Origin: Symbiodinium natans
Taxonomy: Eukaryota > Sar > Dinophyceae > Suessiales > Symbiodiniaceae
Reading direction: 5' to 3'
NCBI GenBank assembly: GCA_905221605.1
Contig: CAJNDS010002325.1
Coordinates: forward strand, 428,331-492,330
DNA length: 64,000 nt
The notes below the pieces were generated by a model. That model was not told the DNA's origin. It ran no database searches and was given only the letters and a program-made list of their open reading frames with translations. Below, piece after piece: positions 52,573-62,458 of this stretch. Positions within the stretch are counted from its first letter, which is position 1; the number at the start of each line of letters is the position of its first letter. A program made the position numbers and the translations under genes.

Positions 52573-53786
52573 TGACGTGTCTCCGAGCATGCTAGTAGGC
52601 AGCTGTATTTCACAGTTCGTGGCCACGAGAGACCTTGCTGCACAATGCACGTAACATAGCATCTCGCCAAAATGGACACGCGTGAGTGGAACTTACAAAG
52701 ACTCACAAAGAAATGGGCATTACGTCTGTTTTGAAAGATACGGCACATGTTCTTGAAATCCATGCTAATGATGTGTGTCCTGACGAGACGATGACCCGAG
52801 TGACCCGAGAGTCATGATGGGAATTAACTTTGACAAAATGCAAAGATTCCGAGTCCACGAACACCGCGCCTCAGGGACTTGGACCAAGGGGATGGAGAAT
52901 CCACCGCAGTGGCCAACCTCCATGCAACACGTGCAAGAAGCAGACAGCTTCCTACGTGCTACAATGTACCTTTTGGCGCTCTGCTTCCTTACAGCCATGC
53001 GAACCCTGGGCTGACTGCAACGTTTTTTGGAAGCCTCGCAGACTCAAAAGGTTTTTTTTTAAGAGGCCGTACTCTTCAAGAAGCATCCGGCCCTGCTGCG
53101 GATGATTCGGACTCAAGAACCCGTGACCCGGTCCATGCTTCGGCCACGGATACAGCGAAGATGGACAATCTGAATTCCAGACGCTGCTTCTGGTGACTGA
53201 GCTATACTAGTAGAGAGGGGCCAGGGTGCTCTTTCTCTCTTTGTGTTGTAACCTAAGAACAAAACACTCGCGCTGGCATCCCCACACATGATTCAGTGGA
53301 CTGCTTCATTGGGAACCCTAGGCCCCAGCCGCTGAATCACAAGACTTTATCCGAGACCGAAGGAAGTTGTGACGAGGGGCACTCATGCGGAGACTCCATC
53401 CGCCAGACACTTTGCAAAGCAAAAGGTGAGAAGCGAAAGCCAGCTCTGACGAGTTGTGCATTGGTACGTACTGGTGGTAGCATTTGAGAAAATCTGTTCA
53501 TGGCTCTGTTCGATTAGGCCGGCCTTTGAAAGTTGTGTTGCCGAGACATCGGTTTTAGACCCTAATCCCTGAAACCCTCAAACCCTCAACCTTAAACTGA
53601 CTGAACACAAGCTGCCTCGGATAACAGCTTTTCTGGTCACCCTCCTTGGACACCCCAGCCGCTGAATCACGAGAGTTCGTCTGGGTGAAGAAGAAGAAGA
53701 AGCTGTCTCTGTGACAAATGACACTCAGACGGAGACCCCAATCACACTGCGAATCATACGAGGTTGCAGGTGAGAGCCTCTTCTGA
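52573..53786. other. unresolved sequence
   Basis: Overlapping plus frames at 52814-53196 with a CNTCKKQ-type cysteine pair but no clear domain. Degenerate telomeric remnants at 53558-53597. A near-duplicate phrase (CCCAGCCGCTGAATCAC) at about 53323-53339 and 53655-53671 marks a local duplication of about 330 bp spacing. Confidence 0.35.
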
Positions 53787-54170
53787 CTGCGTCAAACGGT
53801 CAAACAATGTTCAACTTTAGAAAGTTGGGCGGGTGGGATTCCTAACCCAAGTCTTGCGTCGTCTGCGCTGAGGTGGAGAAGATTCTGTCGAGCAGGATAC
53901 TTGGATTGCTTGGGCCAAGCCCAGCTTCGTCCGCGCGCAGCGGTTCAACTCCGGATGTGGCAGGAAGCAGACCGAAGCACGCCAAAGCACGAAGCCATAT
54001 GAAATAGGGTTTATATATGTTTATATTACTGTTATTGGTGAGTGTATATAAGGTTCCTTTTTAATATTGGTGAGTGTATATACCCTACTTCATATGAAGC
54101 CAATGTCTGGCCGAGGTGGGGCGAACAAGAGCTGCTGGATCATTTGCGTCCATCAGGAGACGTCTCATAA
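53787..54170 (+). CDS. possible coding stretch restored by removing an element
   Basis: The frame is open for 70 codons (53787-53996; includes SSALRWRRFCRAGYLDCLGQ and LRMWQEADRSTPKHEA), hits a stop two codons into the element, and continues in frame after removing 53997-54101 (NVWPRWGEQELLDHLRPSGD) to a stop at 54168-54170. No family recognised. Open-frame restoration by precise removal is the main evidence. Confidence 0.4.
53997..54095. mobile_element. introner-like TIR element with 6-bp target-site duplication
   Basis: 99 bp. Left end ATATGAAATAGGGTTTATAT and the reverse complement of the right end (ATATGAAGTAGGGTATATA) form inverted repeats of about 20 bp. GAAGCC is duplicated exactly at 53991-53996 and 54096-54101. 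Inside, ATTGGTGAGTGTATATA occurs twice (54034-54050 and 54066-54082). Confidence 0.78.
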
Positions 54171-54240
54171 CTTCTGCGCGCGGGTGTCACCCCTTGGGGT
54201 CTGTGCGTATGGTTTCCATGTACGTCCATTGTGCTTCACC

Positions 54241-54607
54241 ACAAATCAGGAGGTTTGACTGAACATTCGCCGGCATACCAGCACCTTGTGGCACCAGCCC
54301 TGGAGACATTGCTCCAGCATCAGCAGCGAGTGTGCAGAGAGTCTCGTTCTCATACCGTTCCCAGGCTGTCTTGCTGGACATGGATCAGGCGAATCCGCTC
54401 TGGGCTTTCTGACATGGGGGGTTCCGAAATTAGGGGGTATTGTAGTCCTTATTATGAGGACAACTGGAGGATCTGAATATGGGGGGCTCCGCTATTTTCA
54501 TAAACCCCCACATGGTTCCATCTTGGCTTGGATTGCGAGGTGAACCGATCTCGCTTCCTCGATTTCGTCTCCTCCTGCCCACGATTTCCACCTGGAGGCT
54601 GAAAACG
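54241..54607 (+). CDS. possible exon split by an element, product unknown
   Basis: Reads GGLTEHSPAYQHLVAPALET, then LLQHQQRVCRESRSHTVPRL, up to the element at 54418. Removing 54418-54515 continues the frame as VPSWLGLRGEPISLPRFRLL to the TTTAGGG array at 54608. No family recognised. Confidence 0.35.
54418..54509. mobile_element. introner-like element with 6-bp target-site duplication
   Basis: 92 bp. ACATGG is duplicated at 54412-54417 and 54510-54515. Ends GGGGTTCCGAAATTAG and (reverse complement) GGGGGTTTATGAAAATAG resemble each other and the family A termini. Confidence 0.65.
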
Positions 54608-54717
54608 GGGGGTTTAGGGTTTAGGGTTTAGGGTTTAGGGTTTAGGGTTTAGGGTTTAGGGTTTAGGGTTTAGGGTTTAGGGTTTAGGGTTTAGGGTTTA
54701 GGGTTTAGGGTTTAGGG
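54608..54717. repeat. internal telomeric array (TTTAGGG)
   Basis: Fifteen perfect units, directly after an exon-like segment. Confidence 0.97.
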
Positions 54718-55251
54718 TGGCTACAAGTCAAGCAAGCTTTCTGAGCTGCATCCCCGTGTGCTAGGATGGCACATGTTTGGGGCGCCCGGCCGGGTTTCAA
54801 CTTTTTTCTGCAGCTGTAGGTATCGATTCCTTCCACGTGGACGTGTTCCCTGACTCCACTGCAGGAGGGGTTACACAGAGCAAGTGTTTCAGTAAGTGGT
54901 TCAAAGGGGCATTGCCAACGCCAGGTTTTCGACACCCGCTCTGCATGATCCACAATCCTGAAACACCATGATTCGATTAGCATCATGCGACTTGACTTCC
55001 ACCCCACATTGACCTCTCAGCCGAGAGGACGTGGCTTCCCACGATCGCGCGCATGCGCCAACCAGCTATATTTGCCCCTGTGCCCCCACTGCGAGGGTGT
55101 GGAAGTGAGGTAGATACACGGCCACGGCTTTGCATGCTTCCTGATGCTTGGCATCTTTGCAGATGCGATGTTTTAATGCCTATTCAGGAGAACATGCTTG
55201 TGGCATAGAGGGTATGTCTAGGCGGCTGAAACGTGCAATGAAGGGTTGCCC
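54718..55251. other. unassigned sequence
   Basis: Plus frame 54777-54971 is open without a domain. The phrase TTTAATGCCTATT near 55170 also occurs at the left end of the 46.7 kb element. Confidence 0.3.
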
Positions 55252-55284
55252 TAAACCTTAAACCCTAAACCCTAAACCCTAAAC
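55252..55284. repeat. short telomeric array (CCCTAAA)
   Basis: Four to five units. Confidence 0.93.
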
Positions 55285-55288
55285 ACAG

Positions 55289-55398
55289 GTTACACCAGAA
55301 ACAGACTTTGAAGTGGCACGTCGCCTGCAGGTCTCATGTCGCCCCTTGCAGGTACAGATCCAAGGAAGAATTAAGGGAGAGACTCCACGAGGCGTGGG
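55289..55398 (+). CDS. exon island between telomeric arrays, product unknown
   Basis: After an AG, reads VTPETDFEVARRLQVSCRPL, then QVQIQGRIKGETPRGV, between CCCTAAA (left) and GTTTAGGG (right). No family recognised. Confidence 0.4.
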
Positions 55399-55436
55399 GG
55401 TTTAGGGTTTGGGGTTTGGGGTTTGGGGTTTAGGGT
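55399..55436. repeat. short telomeric array (TTTAGGG/TTTGGGG)
   Basis: Five units. An open plus frame (MVLLDIMNRSNVSWRHDQAF) follows at about 55460-55560, ahead of a TATATA run (55575-55608). Confidence 0.93.
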
Positions 55437-55573
55437 GAGATCTCCGAGCAGGCGATGCATGGTTCTGCTGGACATCATGAACAGGAGCAACGTATCCTGG
55501 CGTCATGACCAGGCCTTCGGCTTTGTCCTTCACACTTTCCCCTCGTCTTTGCCTTTCTTAGTTCATGGTCATG

Positions 55574-55604
<31 letters not shown>

Positions 55605-55669
55605 GTATGGTATGATCTGCTGCCAGGGCCAGACCACCAATCTAAAATCCTTTGTGAGTGGCTAGCTTG

Positions 55670-57370
55670 GCTAGATAGGAAAGTCAGTGCCCGTGAAGCA
55701 AGACCTGTGATCACATTGCGGTGTCAGAGCGTTGCTTGGCATCCTTCTAAACGGCTTCATCACGGACACATTTTTGGGCATGCTTTTCAAGTGGCCGCCC
55801 TCGCTGTAAGTGCAGTACAGCGATGTACATAGTTGGTGGCAGTCGAGAGAAGTGATCAAAGTTGCATATCCATGGCGCCCCACAACAAGCATGTGCTCAT
55901 GTGTGCTCGACTGTTCCGGAGGTTGTGTTTATCCGGTTTATCCCGCTCGAAACACTTGGAGGAAGTGGCGCATCCAGCTTCAAGGTTTGCGTCCCCCCCC
56001 ACCATAAGACCCTGCGATCAAGACCTACCTTGCAGCTAAGCCAAGTGAACATGTGTCACTGAGAAGAGCAAAGCTCATTCATGACTCATGATCTTCCAGA
56101 TGCATTGAATCGTCCTGTCTCTTGCCTGCATTAAGCAGCGAGCTGGTGTTACTCATGGGCTGCGCGATTTGCGTTCAGTCCTTTTTCAATGTAGAGACAG
56201 GATTCGTCAAAGGCCCGACAAGTCATATTGTTTGTGAATGCCAAGACAGAAAAGAGCTCAACGTATGCTAGCTGCGTCTTCTGTCATGCCCCACCCCAAA
56301 GTCCTAAGTAAAGCTTCTTTCGGCCACGGGACAAGGAGCAGCAGTTTGAGCACATAATGTTGACCTCCGATTAATCACCCCCGTCTGTTGCATTGATTCG
56401 ATCCCTTGCCCCCCCCCCCTCCACCCCTCCCAGAAGTTTAAGGATGAGTTCTGGGTCACGACGCAGCAGAAAGACACGAGATCTCGTGCCTTGAAAGAAC
56501 AAAGCGTCCCCAGCTTCCCTTGATTTTCTGAGCATTCTGAACTGACCTCTTCGCACTGCGACTGCGAGGAGCTGCACTGCGTGGCCTCTCCCCACACAAG
56601 CCAAAGCAGCCAAGCCAGAAGCATTTGTCTACAACACGAGGTTCAGTTCCCCTGCAGCACAAGATCGTTGTGATCGGCCGAAACGGTCCAGGCAAAAGTC
56701 CTAAACATAGCGCCCCAAATCCACACTTCTGATATCTACATCAGATTTATCAAGCACCCCTCAGATATGATCCCTCACAACCGTCTTCATTCTTAAACTT
56801 GGGATACTTCCGCCGCCAATCCGACTTTCCTCCCTCCTTTCGTGCATGTCGGATATATGTTGGCTCATTCTCCGTCCGGCGTCCTGTAGCCGGTCCTGTT
56901 CTCTAGGTCTCGGTTCTGCGCTCTTTGAGCATGGGCCACGATTTGTCGGTTGTCGATTCACTTTCCTGACGCGGTTCTCAACCCACACCTTGTTTTCTCC
57001 ATATTCATGTGCCTCTTGCCTGCAATACGAAACAGGTATAACGGTATTCGCTGTGACGGGAGCGACCCGTGATCCCCTTGCGGGCTGAGAAGAATAAGCG
57101 AAGATAAACGTACATATATGGGCTGAGGCCACCCCTCAGGACTGAATGGGCGAGCACTTGAGCAGTTGGCTTGGCTTCAAAACTTTATTCGAAACTGAAC
57201 TGCTTAATCAAAAAGCTATGCTGTGCTTGACTTTCGGGCTTTAGTGGAATTGACATTTCAATGCTGACTTCCTGCAGTGTGTCTGCGTGTTGACCTTTCG
57301 CTGCCGGAGCCACTCCTCCACGTGCTGACCACCTGAGATTTGCCAAGTCGCAAAAGCACCAAGCCCTTGC
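55670..57370. other. intergenic sequence upstream of the carrier gene
   Basis: Overlapping short frames on both strands (55810-56062 plus, 56695-56304 minus, 57132-56761 minus) with no domain. A poly-C run at 56410-56419. Confidence 0.35.
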
Positions 57371-57371
57371 C

Positions 57372-58598
57372 ATGTTGTGGGCAGCCTTGGTGACAAGCGC
57401 AGAGGCCGTCATGAAGATCGTCCTCGTTTGTGCGAGTGGAGCGTACTTGCAGAAGACTGGCGCGTTCAGCAAAGCTGTGTGTAAAGGCGTATCAGCTGCT
57501 TTTATAGATGTGCTGTTGCCGTGTCTTCTTTTCACGCAAATCTTGCAGATGATGTCGGTCGAGGTCCTGCCAAAGCTGGGATGGCTGGCGATGGCTAACA
57601 TAGTCTGTGTGACAGTTGGACTAGGGATTGGATACCTGGCGGTGCTAGCAACACGGCCTCCGAAAGACATGCGAAGCATCTTGATTGCTGCACCGGCTAT
57701 CGGACATGCTAATGCTATCCCATTTATGCTGGTCAGCCTCATAATCTCAGAGGATGGAATATTTCAACCGGGAGACATCGTCATCGCACAAAGCTACGTG
57801 GGCTTGTACCTAGTCATGCACAGCATTACTGGCTGGGGAGTCGGTCTAAGCATAATCAAGAAGGATGAGGCGGATGTGGCGTCACTTCCTGAAAGAGAAG
57901 CCACGAACGACAGCCGCGGCACAGAAGCTTTGCGCGGGAAAGAGACGATCGCGAGCAGCACAAGCGAGCCAAGCGATCCAAGCGAGCCAAGCCGGCGTGA
58001 AGTGGAGGTGGACATGGAGCTGGGCTCGGCTAGTGCCACCGAGAAGGCTTCATGCTGCCATTGCTGCCGGCCTCGAATCTGGAGTCAAAGCATGCCGAGA
58101 TGGGTGAATCGGCCGATGATGACGGCCATCCTCTCGGTCGTCCTCGGCCTCATCCCCGGACTCAAGGGTGTTGTGGCCTCAGTGCCGCCCCTAAGCTTCG
58201 TCTTCTCCGCCATGAGCTCTTTGGGAGCTACCGCCCCGGTGATGAGCCTCTTGCCCGTGGGAGCCAGCTTCGTGGCCGATGGCATTCCTCGGCCCTCCAT
58301 TATCGGGTACAAGGCCTTGTTGGCGATCGTCGTCTGCCGGCTTCTTCTCCTTCCTGCCGTGTGCATTTCTTTGTGGGTGGCCTTGAGATGTTATGTTCCC
58401 TTCTTCCCACAAGACCCGAGCTTGATGCTGGTAATGTGTCTTGAATGCTGCACGCCTACTGCATACAACTTGGTAACGGTTTGCATCGTGATGGAGGTGG
58501 GTGCCAAAGAGTTAACGACTGGCCTCTTTTACCAGAACCTTGCAGCGATCGTAACGCTCACATTGTGGATCGCCATCATTATGGCTCTGGTCATTTAA
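57372..58598 (+). CDS. PIN/PILS-type auxin-efflux-carrier-like membrane transporter
   Basis: Complete intronless 408-codon frame. About five hydrophobic segments lie at residues 10-165 (including LLPCLLFTQILQMM and IVCVTVGLGIGYLAV). A hydrophilic Ser/Glu/Arg-rich loop follows at about 165-245, then about five more at 250-408, ending IVTLTLWIAIIMALVI. The two-bundle layout with a central loop, the LLPCLLF stretch in the second segment, the Asn/Pro-containing AIGHANAIPFMLV region, and CCTPTAYNLVTVC near the end fit the membrane transport protein family (PF03547) of PIN, PILS and fungal or algal homologues. Length is usual for PILS. Likely in an internal or plasma membrane, exporting small organic anions; substrate unknown. 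The start is the first Met of the frame; no Met lies upstream in frame nearby. It is the first of four plus-strand genes in a row. Confidence 0.92.
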   Translation: MLWAALVTSAEAVMKIVLVCASGAYLQKTGAFSKAVCKGVSAAFIDVLLPCLLFTQILQMMSVEVLPKLGWLAMANIVCVTVGLGIGYLAVLATRPPKDMRSILIAAPAIGHANAIPFMLVSLIISEDGIFQPGDIVIAQSYVGLYLVMHSITGWGVGLSIIKKDEADVASLPEREATNDSRGTEALRGKETIASSTSEPSDPSEPSRREVEVDMELGSASATEKASCCHCCRPRIWSQSMPRWVNRPMMTAILSVVLGLIPGLKGVVASVPPLSFVFSAMSSLGATAPVMSLLPVGASFVADGIPRPSIIGYKALLAIVVCRLLLLPAVCISLWVALRCYVPFFPQDPSLMLVMCLECCTPTAYNLVTVCIVMEVGAKELTTGLFYQNLAAIVTLTLWIAIIMALVI

Positions 58599-58999
58599 GT
58601 CCTGGGGCGATGGCTTCCTGAGTTCTCTTGCAAAGCTTTGTGCAGCTGTACAGGAGCTTGAGTTCTCGGATGGATGGAGCGATCCATCGACGGGTAAAAA
58701 AGTATGCCATGTCACTTTTTTCGGTGCTGATGCGAACACGGAAACAATCTGTTCCAAGCCGGTGAAAGGGGCAAGGAAATGCTGACGCTGCCAAAGGTCC
58801 TTGCAAGGCGTGTGAAATTTTCATATGTGTTTGGCGCATGTCTCTGAGCATCCGGTCGTTTTTCTTCCTTCTTCTTCATGGAACATGCCGTAAAATACCT
58901 CGATTTGCTGCTGTCACGTGGCACCCCCGGTTTGAATTTGGCTTGATCCAGCAACCAACCTGCCTGCACTCCGTCCAGGTGCTTCTCTGCCTTCCACCC

Positions 59000-59748
59000 A
59001 TGGCCGCGCCATTGCTGCAGGACAGAAATCTCGCAGAGACGTATGAGTTCACCGACCCGGCGGAGATGCCTTATTGCTGCGACATCCTGCAGCTGCGTCA
59101 GAAGGAGATGTGGCCCAACAAGCCGCTCGAGTACTCCGTGGTGGAGGGCGATCGGACCTTTAACCGACACTTTGGAATCTGGCATCGAACGAGAGCAACA
59201 GGAGCAGCAGCAACACCAGGAACACTGACAGATCTGCCAGGCAGGAGTCGCGGCATGAATATCACGAATGTTCAGCTGGAGCTGGTATCGGTGCTGACAG
59301 TCACCGTGGAGCCTCATGAGTCCCAGGCTCGCTTGCGGATGTTTGCCACTGATGGCCGCTTTCGGAAGCTCAGGCTGGGTACCATGGTCGCCAAGTATCT
59401 ATATCCCCCTTGGGAATTATTTTGGTGTTTTTTGTTTATATACAACCCAAGAGTAGATTTAAGATATCCTCTTTATTAAGGTTCAAGGGGGAGTATAGGT
59501 ATGTCTATTCCTGCCTCGCGGCGGAGGGAATGCGCCGTGTTTGGTGCAGCGCACGGGCTGAGAAGGTTCCCTACTACCAGCGCCACCTCAACCTCCGCGT
59601 GATCAGCTCCATCTTCGAGAAAGGTGGCCTGAAGTTTGTCTTCATGGAGTCCTGGCTCAGGGATCTCAAGGCCTCAAGCACCTTCTGTCGCATTCTTAAG
59701 CAGGTTGACGGAGAAACTTCCAGGGTCTGTGTTTACGCCAAGCTCTGA
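59000..59748 (+). CDS. unknown protein with a canonical introner intron
   Basis: Two exons, 59000-59394 and 59499-59748, give 214 residues. Exon 1 starts MAAPLLQDRNLAETYEF and includes EMPYCCDILQLRQKEMWP and VQLELVSVLTVTVEPHESQA. Exon 2 continues VYSCLAAEGMRRVW, then NLRVISSIFEKGGLKFVFME, to a TGA stop. The join GCC-AA|G-TAT keeps the frame. A longer upstream frame begins at 58838 with a hydrophobic leader, but Met at 59000 starts the region of protein-like composition. The segment 59160-59240 (Thr/Ala/Gly-rich) could hide another intron. No known domain. It lies 400 bp after the carrier gene, same strand. Confidence 0.72.
59395..59502. mobile_element. introner: TIR element whose ends supply the splice sites
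   Basis: A 100-bp element (59399-59498) between two copies of GTAT (59395-59398 and 59499-59502). Ends CTATATCCCCCTTG and CAAGGGGGAGTATAG are inverted repeats with one indel. The left GTAT gives the GT donor; the right terminus gives the AG acceptor (TATAG). Intron 59395-59498 is 104 bp and its removal restores the frame. Confidence 0.85.
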
Positions 59749-60328
59749 TCCTCATCGGTGGCTTCGAACCTCGCCTTGTAGAGCCTTGTACAGGAGGTCG
59801 AGGCCCGACAGACTGCGCGTAACACCCTGCTGCTCAAAGTGCATCAACGCACCCCTGCAGAGGTGAGCGGGCGTTCTCCCATTTAAGCTTGAGAGCGATG
59901 TCGTGTCTAAGATACTCGGCACAAGCACTGTGACAGACTCAAATGACTCTAGGATTAACTTAAGGCAGTGCCCGACCGATGGTTCATGGTCGAAGCAATG
60001 ATTGTAGCTACAGCTACGACAGACCACAGCTTACAACTATTCCAAGGAACTGCTCCAGCTACTTGCTTCATATCCACACACACACAAGCTGCAGAACATG
60101 TTTGTGCTCTGGATGCAGCTGTGCAATCAGCCGCATGTTTTGGATAGAGAAGCTGTCTGCTAACACTTCCTCCTTATTTACTTTTGAATAGCCAGCTGCA
60201 AGCTAGCTCCATGCTACCGCCCATGCATGCTACGGAGCAGTACAGGAAGCTTATGTTGTGACCATGTCCGAGCCTGGTTGCAAAGTCCAAATCGTGCGTA
60301 AGTCGTAGAAGGTGCAAGGGAGAGCGCC

Positions 60329-61567
60329 ATGAAACCACGCGCGAGCCTCGATCTGGCCGGCGTTGCCGACTTTTTGAAATCAGGCGCGTGCAAGTCCGTC
60401 TATGTCCTTACCGGCGCCGGGGCTTCGACGGGCGCAGGGATTCCTGATTTCCGGTCACCGGGAGGAATGTATGACTCCTTGCGGCCCGAGCTCATCACTG
60501 CCACGGAGGCGCAGCGCAAGCGCATGCGCATGGACCCTGTCAATGTGGTCATGAAGGATATGTTTTTTCAGAACCAGTTCCCGTACCTTGAGGTGCGAAG
60601 GCCTTTCATTCTAGGAACACAGCAGCAGCAATGGAAGGCCACATTGACGCATTGGTTCATGCACTTTCTGGAAGAGGAGGGCTTGCTGAAGCGTCTGTTC
60701 ACTCAAAACATTGACGGCTTGGACTATCAAACTGGCATCTCGCCGAAGCTGGTCACAAACGTCCATGGGAGCGTGGCGAGGGTGTCATGCGAAGGATGTG
60801 GCGCAGAGATGCCATTCGACGACTTCTGCACACAGGTCCGAGCCAACGTAAAGGATATCTACAAAACCGACCCCACGGCTCCCGCAGAATCTTCCAACAT
60901 CAACTGCCCACGATGCAGTCGCCCACTGGTGAAGCCAAATACCGTGCTTTTTGGCAGCTCGCTCCCGACAGAGCCACTTGACAAGTGTCAGGGGCGAAAA
61001 TGACGGTCAAGACTTCAGGAGTGTAATGTCAGCTGATGGCTTCTGATCAGAAACCCGAAACCCTAGAACCCTACACCCTAACACGCTAAACCCAACATCT
61101 GGAAGATGCAAGTGCTCTTTTCGATTTTGCGAAGCAACGATTGACCTGGGGTAGCGGAAAGCCTGCTCTTCATCCCTAGTATTCATTACCTAGCTGATGC
61201 GCCAACTGAAGACCCTGGCCCGAACCTTCATGAATTGAAGTTGGTGAGGTTCTTCGAGCAAACAGCCGAGCTGCAGCAGGCAGATCTCCTCATTGTGGCG
61301 GGCACGTCCCTCGTTGTGTCGCCGGCCAACGCCGTCGTGGGTATGGTTCCAGGAGAATGTCTCAGGCTCATCGTCAACAAAGAGCCAGTTGGCGAAGATT
61401 TGGGCATCCGATATGGCAAAGATGCAACTCGTGATGTCTGGGCAGGCGAGATCTCCTGTGATGAATCTTTCCTGGAGCTCATCAAACTTCTCGGGTGGCA
61501 AGACAAGGTCCGCAAAATCAAGCATCTACTCCCAGAAAGTAACCAAGTGCTGGTCAAAGACTTGTGA
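60329..61567 (+). CDS. SIRT2/SIRT3-type NAD-dependent protein deacetylase (sirtuin)
   Basis: Two exons: 60329-60984 and about 61180-61567, about 347 residues. N-terminal Rossmann motif GAGASTGAGIPDFRSPG, then MYDSL; THWFMHFLEEEGLLKR; TQNIDGLDYQTGI; the catalytic His in TNVHGS; a zinc site CEGCGAE ... CPRCSRP; PNTVLFGSSLP; then in exon 2 ADLLIVAGTSLVVSPA and RLIVNKEPVGEDLG. All residues expected of an active class I enzyme are present. It removes acyl groups from lysines using NAD+. The first in-frame Met is used; no targeting peptide is obvious, so cytosol or nucleus is likely. The intron (GT at 60985, AG at 61178-61179; 195 bp) contains degenerate telomeric units and would add stops if kept; its 3' edge is my best estimate (AA|T gives DN-IHYLADAP). 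Confidence 0.95.
61050..61096. repeat. degenerate telomeric units inside a sirtuin intron
   Basis: Six CCCTAAA-like units (CCCGAAA, CCCTAGA, CCCTACA, CCCTAAC, CGCTAAA). Confidence 0.85.
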
Positions 61568-62172
61568 TGCTCAATGGCTGAAACTCAGAGGGTCCAAAGC
61601 GGCCAGAACATTGGCTTTCATTCGACATGAGAGAAAGAACGATAGCTTTTGAAGAAATTGCGGATCGGGATGGTTGGTTGCATTGGTCGCGTTGATCGTC
61701 GTCAGCATCACGAAAGCTGGCGTAGCTAGGCTCGAGCTTAACTCTGCTTTTAGCAGGGGCCCGGTCCAGAGCATATGAACTCATATTGGCAAGGAAATAG
61801 TAATATCAAGTTTGTTGTTTTTTTTCGTCTTTTTGGGGGGGAGGGGGGGGGGGGGTTATCAATTTCTTCAAAAGAGGGAGGCGGGGCTGGGGCGGGCGGA
61901 TTCCTTGAATCTGTCAATCTTTGGGCTTGTGGGGAGAGGAGGGGGCGTCACAAAATAAGAATACAATAATGAGCCTTTATAAAAATACCAAGAATGGAGT
62001 AATTGTATCCTGGGCTTACAATAAAAGCATATTGGCCCGGGGAAAACAATAATGACAATAATGGAGGACTTTTGAGAATTCATGAAAGTAGAAGTGATTT
62101 GATATCGTGTGTCAATCGTGCGTTCGTTTATTTTATTCGCACGCCACTGTGCCGTCGGTCCCCACCAGCCCC
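61568..62172. other. intergenic sequence
   Basis: 3' flank of the sirtuin gene. A G-rich run (61836-61855) and AT-rich sequence at 61960-62110. No supportable gene. Confidence 0.45.
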
Positions 62173-62205
62173 CAAACCCCAAACCCTAAACCCTAGACCC
62201 TAAGC
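62173..62205. repeat. short telomeric array (CCCTAAA)
   Basis: Four to five units; a second short remnant lies at 62365-62382. Confidence 0.92.
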
Positions 62206-62430
62206 CGGTACACAGCATGCCCCAGTGGCCGGACCGTCTCTTCACCGGACTGGAGCCCTCAAACAGTACCCTGAATACCTCAAACCCTACGAGCAGGTGG
62301 CAAGATATCCCAGGAGCTCCATAATGCCGCCCCCCGGCTGCCCGGCACCTCAGGTCGAGAAGAGTAAACCCTAAACCCTAAAGCAGGGCATGCTTTCTAG
62401 CACTCGACCTGGATCTTCAAACTCTCAAGC

Positions 62431-62455
62431 TTTTTTTGTCCTTCCGATTTGTCAG
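62431..62455 (+). promoter_or_regulatory. possible spliced-leader or cis acceptor site
   Basis: A pyrimidine-rich tract (TTTTTTTGTCCTTCCG) ending in TTTGTCAG three bases before an ATG. Dinoflagellate mRNAs receive a spliced leader, and this position suits that acceptor. It could equally be a normal intron end. Confidence 0.4.
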
Positions 62456-62458
62456 CTC

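Noticed and set aside
58712-59317. A 201-codon minus-strand frame
   Set aside because: Overlaps the 59 kb gene, whose plus-strand frame is supported by the clean introner joint.
61228-61557. Minus-strand frames opposite the second sirtuin exon
   Set aside because: Shadows of the sirtuin coding strand; sirtuin motifs on the plus strand are unambiguous.
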